From the NCBI GenBank assembly GCA_028023455.1, contig JAQFVV010000559.1, positions 248,001-312,000 of the forward strand: a stretch of 64,000 nt of DNA. The letters are read 5' to 3'. Position 1 is the stretch's first letter. Each line of letters begins with the position of its first letter. A model generated the notes under the pieces. It saw nothing but the letters and a program-made list of their open reading frames with translations, had not been told where the DNA came from and ran no database searches. Position numbers and translations under genes: made by a program. This DNA is from Epiperipatus broadwayi. Its lineage: Eukaryota; Onychophora; Udeonychophora; Euonychophora; Peripatidae. Shown in pieces: positions 39,874 to 49,756 of the stretch.

Positions 39874-42506
39874 TGTACCGGTAAAATCACCATGCTTAAT
39901 CACGCACAGTAATCCGAATTCAAACCCAGTCCATGTCTAGGAATAAATTCCAAAATGCAAACCAAATTCAAACCCAAACCCCTGGCATGACCAACCGATG
40001 AACAACGCAACAACGGTACGTGGTTTTCCCTTTACTAGCTCGTCGGAAAACACAGACTAAATTACCCTACAATCAGTTATTCATATATATCTTATATTCG
40101 AGATTTTGGTACGGTTAATAATTCAATATATATTTAAGTTGTCGATACAGACAGCAGGTGCTTAACTAGATTTCGAGAGTAATAAGACAAGAGAGACAAA
40201 AATAGATTAGATAAATTTTTAATAATTATTGAAATCATTGGATACTATGTACAGATACGGTAAAATTTTCATACGTATATTTCTAATAATTTGCTACTAG
40301 TCCTTAATAATCATTTTAGACTGATAGACAAAACGCATGCCAATATTTATATGTTTTAAATGGTCGTACGAGTTGATATGAGAATCAGAGTAATTTGAGC
40401 ATTTAAAATATTCAATTACTATTTTATATTAAGTCGTTTGATTTTAATAGATTCAAACCATTACGTATACGGATAATTGGAGGAGGTTTTATATAAAAAA
40501 TATAATATAATAATGATGTACTGATAGTTGCAGAGCTTAAAATATACTACAATAATAACTTGCGGTGCATTGACGGAAGACCGGGCGGCTTGTACTTTGA
40601 CAAGTCTTAATGCCCCCAAGTAGATCCGGGACACTACAACCAGCCAGGATCATTTTCGAACCCCGGTGATCCAAGAGATTATCTGGAGAAGAATTTCTTT
40701 CTTTCCAATTGGTAGTAAAAACGAGACGCCAATTTAGGCGAAGGAAAAGGCACTGCCACAGTAACATCGAGGAAGAGTGATCGGAAGTGGACTTAAAGCG
40801 AAACTATATAAAACCTTGGTTATCTCTCCGTAACATTTTCTACGCAACAATCTGATATGACTATTCAAAATAAAACATAGCGAAATCAAAAGATCACAAA
40901 AGCAACAATTAATTAATTTCACTCTGAAACCCATAACTCCCCAGGTTGTTCGGAAGGTAATAATAGCAACAAAAATATTCACTTTATATTATTACTCCAT
41001 TCATATATAAAAAATAACATAATAAAAATTTAGACTTTATTTTATATTTGTTATTTGGAGCGAAGATTAAAATATCATTTTGACAAAATAAAAGGAACAA
41101 TGCAGGTACTTGAATATTTCTCAACTCAACATAAACGAACCAATTTTTTGTTTAGTTCGATAAAAGAAAATTACTTTTAAAATGAATATACTAATAATAC
41201 TATGAAATAAACTTTAATGGCTTTAACTAGAATTGAAAAATATTATTATTGGCATCGCTTTGTTTGTAAATGTAAGTAATAATAAAAATATAAGTATATT
41301 CACTAATGAATTACTATTAGGCACAAAATATTAGTAAATTATCATCTAAAGACTAGAGCACAAAAGTATTAGAGAAGAAATTTACTGACAGGCTTTAGTG
41401 TAACATTTTAACGAAGGAAAGCAAGAAATTTACATGTAATTACCTAGATTAATTCATAACAGATTAAATAATAAAATTATTAAGCTTAGAGGAAAGTTAA
41501 AAAGTTCATGTAACAAGAGTTACCATTCTTCTTCGTCCGGCTTTTCTCCTTGCAGTAATGTTTATGCAGAACGTAGGTGCGCATTTTGGATTCCTTAGAA
41601 TGGCATGATTAATTTAAAGGTTGGAATTGAGAAAACTGGAAGCACAGGAAACATTATGGATCAGCGGCTCGAAAGATTTAAATCGGCAGAACAGGGATCA
41701 GCTTCTTGGACTTAGCCCAACATTATTGCAATTTACTGGGCAACTTCTTAATCACAGTTGAGATGATTTCTCTGGCACAACTACTTTGCTGTAGCCCGAG
41801 ACGGTCCACCCACAGCAAAGTCAAAAAGTAGAATTCCCTAGTATATTATAACATAAGATGGCTACGGTTGATCACTCTGCATAGTTTTTGTTCATGACTC
41901 TGCCTCCTTTGATTTTCTGGCCTCTAGCAATATCTAATTTTGGCTATACAATTGCATTCGCATTTCTTGATAAGAGTCCTACATTTCTCATTTCCATTGT
42001 TTGATTTACATTTATTTCTAAATTCAATACATGATTCTAAATTGACAAACTAAATAATTACATAGGAATTTGTGAATACAAAATTGAAATTCATTATCTT
42101 AACTTTCAAAGTACAGACTAATTATTCTATACATTTTGTACACGTACGATTTGACTAAAAATACCGATCAAAGGAATGTGACTTTTGATCAGCATTTTTA
42201 AATGACTTTGTATAATTTTGAAAGATTTAAAATTACAAAAAAAAATATACACGCAATGAAACTTTTAAATTGAGCGAATATAAACCTACAAACCACACAC
42301 ACGAATATTATTTATCATGATTTGTAATATTTATACTTGTAATATTTACATTAAATTCTTTTAAACAAAGCATAAAATAACTAACTTAAAATTTATGTGG
42401 CCTGGAATAGAAAAAGCCTCATTGCGGGTAAATAGTGATTTAGAATTACCGTACTTCAAAATGAAAACTATGAAACTAAGATCGATCCTTCGATCTGTCT
42501 GTTTCA
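39874..42506 (-). repeat. Family C 3' LTR
   Basis: 2633 bases. By eye it differs from the other LTR at about 23 positions plus two small indels, near 0.9 percent. More than half of the differences lie at CpG-type sites. A minus-strand frame for 76 aa (40537-40767) is kept in both LTRs but resembles nothing I know. A minus-strand TATATAG about 40803-40812 could be the U3 promoter box. Confidence 0.85.
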
Positions 42507-42516
42507 TTTCTTCCTA
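42507..42516 (-). promoter_or_regulatory. Polypurine tract of family C
   Basis: On the minus strand AGGAAGAAA directly precedes the TG that starts the 3' LTR, the expected primer for plus-strand DNA synthesis. Confidence 0.65.
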
Positions 42517-42754
42517 CTTAAAAAAAAATAACAAAAAAAAATGTTTATACATATTTTACTGACTTACATTTCATTACAAAGTTGACCGACTTTGGAGAAC
42601 AGTCTGGGTGAGAGTTTGAACCTAAACATGGGTGTGAAATGATACATTTTATCAATCATTTGTATATTAATATTCATTGTTCTCTACTCATCATCTGAAA
42701 CATTTATAGCATAGTGGTCATTTACCGGGTTATCCCAAAATTACTGTTTGTTTT

Positions 42755-43876
42755 CTATGGTCTCCCTGGGTCAGGGGGTATATAAGGCTTTAATTGTCTC
42801 GCGTTGTAATGACTCTGCTCCCATTCCCTTTGTGCTGGAGACAAATCCCCATAATCAATCTGGTTTAAAAACTCAATAGTTTTTTCAAACAACATGGGGC
42901 AAATTCCCAGCATCATTCTTTGTATCCACGGTGGTAAATTATGCACAATAATCCAGATAATGTGCTGATCAGTGTACTTAAAAGCAGTAAGAGATTTAAG
43001 TACTGTCACTTGGTGAATGAAGAATGCTGCATAACCCTGTCTGTTGTTCTCATTATATTTTTGACTTGAGAGCTTGTGTAAAAGTCCCTCCTGCTTCTCT
43101 TCACTCCAATACCTTTTTAAAAGGGCATTTTCGTAACCTTGGATTGTAATCAGTGGATTTTTCAGTAATTTCCACCAAGCCTTCGCGGATTCTTTTAGAT
43201 AATGGCTGACCACTGTTATTTTCTCCTTCTCAGTCATTTGGTGTAAGCATAAAAACTCCTTGACACTATCCAAATGTACATCTGGATTTTCTCCGGGGTC
43301 GCCTTTAAATATTTGAATTTGAATGGATGATCCAAAGTATGGTATATTACTCGTCCTTATTTGTGGATTTATTGTCTGCTCTACTTTTATTTCTTTTCCT
43401 TTGATAGCAGTTTCCCTTGCCCCTCTTGGTTTTTCAATTTGACCCTGCCTCTCAGTTTGCATCTCCGACTCATCATTACTAACTTCTACCTTCTGGCTTG
43501 TTTTCTCTTTGCTGACTTCCTCGCTCGGAATTTCTAACTCCTTCGGTATGGTTTGGGCATCTTCTTCCTTCTTTGTATTGCTATTGGATTCCTCTTCCCG
43601 ATCTGGTTTACCGTCAATCCCCATATGCCCTTCTTCAATTCTCAACATCCGCTCCATCATAGCCATCATAAGTTTTCTATCCTCTCTCATCTCCTCGAGA
43701 ATCGCGTAAAACTTCCCATCATCATTGTGAACCCTCTGCTTGGCCTTCTTCTCTAACCGTCTACAACTTTTTCTTTTATCAGAATATTTTTTTAAAACAA
43801 TCTCATGATCACTGGATGTGTCTGATGTTTCTGCGCTATTTCCAGATGATTTACTGTTCCCTTCTATTTCTGCCAT
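42755..43876 (-). CDS. Gag-like capsid protein of LTR retrotransposon
   Basis: An intact 373-residue frame with a good start. Residues about 1-60 are Ser/Lys-rich, about 60-90 form a likely coiled coil (EEMREDRKLMMAMMERML), and about 90-185 are acidic and low in complexity. From about residue 190 there is a Ty3-type retrotransposon Gag core: FKGDPGENPDVHLDSV, then YLKESAKAWWKLL, then LLKRYW. The core ends near residue 340. No CCHC zinc knuckle and no downstream protease or pol frame follow; the stop lies about 250 bases from the 3' LTR. In relatives Gag multimerises into the particle that packages element RNA. That the frame is uninterrupted while pol is missing suggests a lineage kept for Gag or packaging in trans. 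The exact Gag family is not determined. Confidence 0.82.
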   Translation of the reverse strand: MAEIEGNSKSSGNSAETSDTSSDHEIVLKKYSDKRKSCRRLEKKAKQRVHNDDGKFYAILEEMREDRKLMMAMMERMLRIEEGHMGIDGKPDREEESNSNTKKEEDAQTIPKELEIPSEEVSKEKTSQKVEVSNDESEMQTERQGQIEKPRGARETAIKGKEIKVEQTINPQIRTSNIPYFGSSIQIQIFKGDPGENPDVHLDSVKEFLCLHQMTEKEKITVVSHYLKESAKAWWKLLKNPLITIQGYENALLKRYWSEEKQEGLLHKLSSQKYNENNRQGYAAFFIHQVTVLKSLTAFKYTDQHIIWIIVHNLPPWIQRMMLGICPMLFEKTIEFLNQIDYGDLSPAQREWEQSHYNARQLKPYIPPDPGRP

Positions 43877-44168
43877 TTTATATTCTTTTATTAATTATTA
43901 TATGTGTAATTCTAGCACGTGAATTAGTTATTTGCGAAATATTTTTTTATTTATATATATTCATAAAAGATACTGATCCCTGATCCTATATGCCAAATCC
44001 TCCCCCGCTGCTGATACTGTTCCCACCTTTCTCTCATCCAGTTTGTGTGTCTTCCTTCCTTTCTCTTTTTTTTTTCTTTCGCCTACGTTCCGATTGATTT
44101 CTGTTATATAAAATCCCTTTTTTTTTTCACTTTTTTTAATTTTATTTATGTATATATGATATGATAAC
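43877..44168 (-). other. 5' leader of the gag element, part next to gag
   Basis: Non-coding sequence upstream of the gag start. The minus frame at 43961-44236 runs into the nested array and is not a real gene. The leader resumes at 46135. Confidence 0.6.
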
Positions 44169-44181
44169 GTGTATCTAAATT

Positions 44182-44646
44182 CAAAATACAGCAAAACTCT
44201 CCATATAGTAGTGCCATCTTGTGCTAACAAGAGCAATCAATGGATGCCAGAAGGCTTGTGCATAAAATCCCTATCTAGTGCCTACTCATCCAATATCCCC
44301 AGACTAGTTTCTGGCTTGTGGCCTTCATCAGTGAGGAGCCTTGGATCTGAGAGCACTGCACCTAGATCTTAGGATCTAATGCAACCCTCCAGCACCCACC
44401 TTTTAACTCTATTTAACTACAAAACTATGAGAATGAAATTGAAAACACTATTAATATTTTCAATCCAAGCTCAATAGCTTATATAGTCATATGGGTCCTA
44501 ACTCAATTCAGTACCCATACATTTTGGTGTCTTTGGCTCTTTAACAACCATAGCCACCACTATCCTATTAGGCAGGATTGGTGTTAAACCACTAAACATC
44601 ACATGATCACTATCTCATACTAGCACAATAATTGTTATAAACAATT
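44182..44646 (-). repeat. Ribozyme repeat unit 1 (ribozyme sense on minus)
   Basis: About 465 bases, starting directly after the left target duplication and almost identical to the next unit. No open frame of significance. Confidence 0.8.
44296..44337 (-). ncRNA. Type-I hammerhead ribozyme, unit 1
   Basis: Same motif as at 45449-45490, read on the minus strand: CTGATGA core at 44325-44331, predicted cleavage after the C paired to position 44302. Confidence 0.7.
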
Positions 44647-45109
44647 CAAAATACAGCAAAACTCTCCATATAGTAGTGCCATCTTGTGCTAACAAGAGCA
44701 ATCAATGGATGCCAGAAGGCTTGTGCATAAAATCCCTATCTAGTGCCTACTCATCCAATATCCCCAGACTAGTTTCTGGCTTGTGGCCTTCATCAGTGAG
44801 GAGCCTTGGATCTGAGAGCACTGCACCTAGATCTTAGGATCTAATGCAACCCTCCAGCACCCACCTTTTAACTCTATTTAACTACAAAACTATGAGAATG
44901 AAATTGAATACACTATTAATATTTTCAATCCAAGCTCAATAGCTTATATAGTCATATGGGTCTGAACTCAATTCAGTACCCATACATTTTGGTGTCTTTG
45001 GCTCTTTAACAACCATAGCCACCACTATCCTATTAGGCAGGATTGGTGTTAAACCACTAAACATCACATGATCACTATCTCATACTAGCACAATAATTGT
45101 TATAAACAA
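44647..45109 (-). repeat. Ribozyme repeat unit 2 (ribozyme sense on minus)
   Basis: Tandem copy of unit 1 with a handful of substitutions. It is followed by a stub of a third unit (about 45110-45142) before the inversion point. Confidence 0.8.
44761..44802 (-). ncRNA. Type-I hammerhead ribozyme, unit 2
   Basis: Identical core and stems to unit 1, displaced by 465 bases, which would be the length of the self-cleaved monomer. Confidence 0.7.
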
Positions 45110-45142
45110 TTCAAAATACAGCAAAACTCTCCATATAGTAGT

Positions 45143-45608
45143 TGTTTATAACAATTATTGTGCTAGTATGAGATAGTGATCATGTGATGTTTAGTGGTTT
45201 AACACCAATCCTGCCTAATAGGATAGTGGTGGCTATGGTTGTTAAAGAGCCAAAGACACCAAAATGTATGGGTACTGAATTGAGTTCAGACCCATATGAC
45301 TATATAAGCTATTGAGCTTGGATTGAAAATATTAATAGTGTTTTCAATTTCATTCTCATAGTTTTGTAGTTAAATAGAGTTAAAAGGTGGGTGCTGGAGG
45401 GTTGCATTAGATCCTAAGATCTAGGTGCAGTGCTCTCAGATCCAAGGCTCCTCACTGATGAAGGCCACAAGCCAGAAACTAGTCTGGGGATATTGGATGA
45501 GTAGGCACTAGATAGGGATTTTATGCACAAGCCTTCTGGCATCCATTGATTGCTCTTGTTAGACAAGATGGCACTACTATATGGAGAGTTTTGCTGTATT
45601 TTGAATTG
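45143..45608 (+). repeat. Ribozyme repeat unit 3 (inverted, ribozyme sense on plus)
   Basis: Reverse complement of units 1 and 2. One short deletion (TTAGACAAG for TTAGCACAAG) distinguishes it from unit 4. Confidence 0.8.
45449..45490 (+). ncRNA. Type-I hammerhead ribozyme, unit 3
   Basis: Stem I pairs TCCTCA (45449-45454) with TGGGGA (45485-45490), six pairs with one G-U. The first core box CTGATGA is at 45455-45461. Stem II is GGC/GCC with a five-base loop, closed by an A-A mismatch where the canonical ribozyme has G-C. The second box GAAAC is at 45475-45479. Stem III is a minimal AC/GT pair with a two-base loop, and cleavage would follow C45484 in the context GTC. Very short stem III is usual for Penelope-type and retrozyme hammerheads, which may act as dimers. 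The A-A pair could weaken activity. Confidence 0.72.
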
Positions 45609-46121
45609 TTTAATAACAATTATTGTGCTAGTATGAGATAGTGATCATGTGATGTTTAGTGGTTTAACACCAATCCTGCCTAATAGGATAGTTGTGGCTA
45701 TGGTTGTTAAAGAGCCAAAGACCAAAATGTATGGGTGCTGAATTGAGTTCAGACCCATATGACTATATAAGCTATTGAGCTTGGATTGAAAATATTAATA
45801 GTGTTTTCAATTTCATTCTCATAGTTTTGTAGTTAAATAGAGTTAAAAGGTGGGTGCTGGAGGGTTGCATTAGATCCTAAGATCTAGGTGCAGTGCTCTC
45901 AGATCCAAGGCTCCTCACTGATGAAGGCCACAAGCCAGAAACTAGTCTGGGGATATTGGATGAGTAGGCACTAGATAGGGATTTTATGCACAAGCCTTCT
46001 GGCATCCATTGATTGCTCTTGTTAGCACAAGATGGCACTACTATATGGAGAGTTTTGCTGTATTTTGAATTGTTTATAACAATTATTGTGCTAGTATGAG
46101 ATAGTGATCATGTGATGTTTA
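45609..46121 (+). repeat. Ribozyme repeat unit 4 plus terminal stub (inverted)
   Basis: Tandem copy of unit 3 (period 463), then about 50 bases of a fifth unit ending at the right target duplication. Confidence 0.8.
45912..45953 (+). ncRNA. Type-I hammerhead ribozyme, unit 4
   Basis: Same motif as unit 3, 463 bases downstream. CTGATGA lies at 45918-45924 and the predicted cleavage follows C45947. Confidence 0.7.
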
Positions 46122-46134
46122 GTGTATCTAAATT

Positions 46135-47126
46135 ATTAATAAGGGAAGAGAAAAACTTTATTTCACCCAGTTCGAACTGTTCTCCTCAGTCCTATAAAAC
46201 AAAACATATTAACAATTAGTATATAACACAATAATATTCTTATAATACTGTCAGTAACTCTCTCTCTATATATATATCACTATTTCTCTCTTTTATAGAC
46301 CAAACAAAAAACTCACCACTGCTGTATGGACAAACATATTTGCTGACAAATTTATTTGAAAGGCGCCAGCCAGCAACATGTGACCAATAGATAATTTAAT
46401 CCACTGATCCCCCAAATATATACTTATTACGTGACCTAATAAAACCATTTGATTCAAGGACATAATGTTTTATGTAGAATGTTTAATATTAACGCTACTT
46501 CTGCGGGGTTATCAATTACAATTTCAAGTTTCTATAACGTAAGTGTATATACCCTTAACACTTTGCCGACTGTATCTGGCTGATTCGTGTTATACAAAAA
46601 AAACTTAACCTAAACGGTTACTCTACTTAATACCGGATAGCACATATTCTGGCCAATAACTTTATTCAACTGACATTTATGTTATGCACTGACTTTGATA
46701 AGATTCTATATTAAACAATATATATACACACATACACGCGTTTATTTTTAAGACATGAAAAGTAATCCTACTTTCTTTGCTTTTTTTTTTTTCAAAAAAA
46801 AAATTTCAAACAACAAAAAAAAAAGAACTTGCAAAAGGATTTATGAAATAACATTCGTTTATTTTGAATTAAATAAACGCACAAAATCACAATACAGGTT
46901 TTCACTTGCTTTGAAACCATTTCTCAATATTTTTGTCGTTAAAACAAAACTTCAAAATCGTTTTCACACTTTTTTTCCTCAAAAAAAAATCTCACTATAT
47001 TATCTTAACGGTATGAAAAAAAAAATCGAGTATTTCTATAATTTAATATTTACTCTTGTTCACTCTGCAGGGTGTGGGAGATTTCTTCATCAGAGCACCA
47101 CGGAGGGCGTCCAAAATTTCAACTAC
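46135..47126 (-). other. 5' leader of the gag element next to the 5' LTR
   Basis: About 1 kb of non-coding sequence between the nested array and the 5' LTR. On the minus strand TGGACGCCCTCCGTGG (47113 downward) is a possible primer-binding site, but it starts 13 bases inside the LTR, further than usual. The plus frame at 46755-47165 is low-complexity and not a gene. Confidence 0.55.
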
Positions 47127-49752
47127 TGTATCGGTAAAATCACCATGCTTAATCACGCACAGTAATCCGAATTCAAACCCAGTCCACGTCTAGGAATAAA
47201 TTCCAAAATGCAAACCAAATTCAAACCCAAACCCCTGGCATGACCAACCGATGAACAACGCAACAACGGTACGTGGTTTTCCCTTTACTAGCTCGTCGGA
47301 AAACACAGACTAAATTACCCTACAATCAGTTATTCATATATATCTTATATTCGAGATTTTGGTACGGTTAATAATTCAATATATATTTAAGTTGTCGATA
47401 CAGACAGCAGGTGCTTAACTAGATTTCGAGAGTAATAAGACAAGAGAGACAAAAATAGATTAGATAAATTTTTAATAATTATTGAAATCATTGAATACTA
47501 TGTACAGATACGGTAAAATTTTCATACGTATATTTCTAATAATTTGCTACTAGTCCTTAATAATCATTTTAGACTGATAGACAAAACGCATGCCAATATT
47601 TATATGTTTTAAATGGTCGTACGAGTTGATATGAGAATCAGAGTAATTTGAGCATTTAAAATATTCAATTACTATTTTATATTAAGTTGTTTGATTTTAA
47701 TAGATTCAAACCATTACGTATACGGATAATTGGAGGAGGTTTTATATAAAAAATATAATATAATAATGATGTACTGATGGTTGCAGAGCTTAAAATATAC
47801 TACAATAATAACTTGCGGTGCATTGACGGAAGACCGGGCGGCTTGTACTTTGACAAGTCTTAATGCCCCCAAGTAGATCCGGGACACTACAACCAGCCGG
47901 GATCATTTTCGAACCCTGGTGATCCAAGAGATTATCTGGAGAAGAATTTCTTTCTTTCCAATTGGTAGTAAAAATAAGACGCCAATTTAGGCGAAGGAAA
48001 AGGCACTGCCACAGTAACATCGAGGAAGAGTGATCGGAAGTGGACTTAAAGCGAAACTATATAAAACCTTGGTTATCTCTCCGTAACATTTTCTACGCAA
48101 CAATCTGATATGACTATTCAAAATAAAACATAGCGAAATCAAAAGATCACAAAAGCAACAATTAATTAATTTCACTCAGAAACCCATAACTCCCCAGGTT
48201 GTTCGGAAGGTAATAATAGCAACAAAAATATTCACTTTATATTATTACTCCGTTCATATATAAAAAATAACATAATAAAAATTTAGACTTTATTTTATAT
48301 TTGTTATTTGGAGCAAAGATTAAAATATCATTTTGACAAAATAAAAGGAACAATGCAGGTACTTGAATATTTCTCAACTCAACATAAACGAACCAATTTT
48401 TTGTTTAGTTCGATAAAAGAAAATTACTTTTAAAATGAATATACTAATAATACTATGAAATAAACTTTAATGGCTTTAACTAGAATTGAAAAATATTATT
48501 ATTGGCATCGCTTTGTTTGTAAATGTAAGTAATAATAAAAATATAAGTATATTCACTAATGAATTACTATTAGGCACAAAATATTAGTAAATTATCATCT
48601 AAAGACTAGAGCACAGAAGTATTAGAGAAGAAATTTACTGACAGGCTTTAGTGTAACATTTTAACGAAGGAAAGCAAGAAATTTACATGTAATTACCTAG
48701 ATTAATTCATAACAGATTAAATAATAAAATTATTAAGCTTAGAGGAAAGTTAAAAAGTTCATGTAACAAGAGTTACCATTCTTCTTCGTCCGGCTTTTCT
48801 CCTTGCAGTAATGTTTATGCAGAACGTAGGTGCGCATTTTGGATTCCTTAGAACGGCATGATTAATTTAAAGGTTGGAATTGAGAAAACTGGAAGCACAG
48901 GAAACATTATGGGTCAGCGGCTCGAAAGATTTAAATCGGCAGAACAGGGATCAGCTTCTTGGACTTAGCCCAACATTATTGCAATTTACCGGGCAACTTC
49001 TTAATCACAGTTGAGATGATTTCTCTGGCACAACTACTTTGCTGTAGCCCGAGATGGTCCACCCACAGCAAAGTCAAAAAGTAGAATTCCCTAGTATATT
49101 ATAACATAAGATGGCTACGGTTGATCACTCAGCATAGTTTTTGTTCATGACTCCACCTCCTTTGATTTTCTGGCCTCCAGCAATATCTAATTTTGGCTAT
49201 ACAATTGCATTCGCATTTCTTGATAAGAGTCCTACATTTCTCATTTCCATTGTTTGATTTACATTTATTTCTAAATTCAATACATGATTCTAAATTGACA
49301 AACTAAATAATTACATAGGAATTCGTGAATACAAAATTGAAATTCATTATCTTAACTTTCAAAGTACAGACTAATTATTCTATACATTTTGTACACGTAA
49401 GATTTGACTAAAAATACCGATCAAAGGAATGTGACTTTTGATCAGCATTTTTAAATGACTTTGTATAATTTTGAAAGATTTAAAATTACAAAAAAAAAAT
49501 ATACACGCAATGAAACTTTTAAATTGAGCGAATATAAACCTACAAACCACACACACGAATATTATTTATCATGATTTGTAATATTTATACTTGTAATATT
49601 TACATTAAATTCTTTTAAACAAAGCATAAAATAACTAACTTAAAATTTATGTGGCCTGGAATAGAAAAAGCCTCATTGCGGGTAAATAGTGATTTAGAAT
49701 TACCGTACTTCAAAATGAAAACTAAGATCGATCCTTCGATCTGTCTGTTTCA
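47127..49752 (-). repeat. Family C 5' LTR
   Basis: 2626 bases, partner of 39874-42506. It lacks an 8-base segment near its plus-strand end that the other LTR has. The 76-aa minus frame is at 47790-48020. Confidence 0.85.
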
Positions 49753-49756
49753 ATAT

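Larger units (their letters stand above)
44169..46134. mobile_element. Hammerhead-ribozyme repeat array (retrozyme-like), nested in the gag element
   Basis: The 1940-base insert (44182-46121) is flanked by GTGTATCTAAATT at 44169-44181 and 46122-46134, a 12-13-base target duplication. Inside are two tandem units in one orientation, a 35-40-base stub, two tandem units in the opposite orientation and a short terminal stub, so it is mirrored about position 45125. The period is 465 bases on the left and 463 on the right. Units are almost identical, carry no ORF, and each holds one hammerhead motif. Tandem ribozyme-bearing units with short target duplications are the description of animal retrozymes and of Penelope-like terminal repeats. 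The mirrored layout is a Penelope-like trait. Function is inferred from sequence only. Confidence 0.8.
39870..49756 (-). mobile_element. Gag-only LTR retrotransposon with 2.6-kb LTRs, family C
   Basis: Near-identical direct repeats at 39874-42506 and 47127-49752 begin TGTA and end TTCA, giving TG...CA ends. They are flanked by ATAT (39870-39873 and 49753-49756). The interior encodes a Gag-like protein on the minus strand (42755-43876). AGGAAGAAA read on the minus strand touches the lower LTR and is a good polypurine tract, so the element lies on the minus strand with its 5' LTR at 47127-49752. There is no protease, reverse transcriptase or integrase anywhere inside. Removing the nested array at 44182-46121 leaves about 2.7 kb of interior. 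It is therefore non-autonomous, resembling LARD-type elements that keep gag. Confidence 0.85.

Noticed and set aside
43509-43756. Plus-strand frames opposite gag
   Set aside because: Antisense shadows of an intact Gag frame.
47060-47095. CTCTGATGAAG on the minus strand next to the family C 5' LTR, like a hammerhead first box
   Set aside because: No stem II and no GAAA box follow within a sensible distance.
46755-47165. 136-aa + frame in the gag element leader
   Set aside because: Lys/Phe-rich low-complexity translation running into the LTR; no motif.
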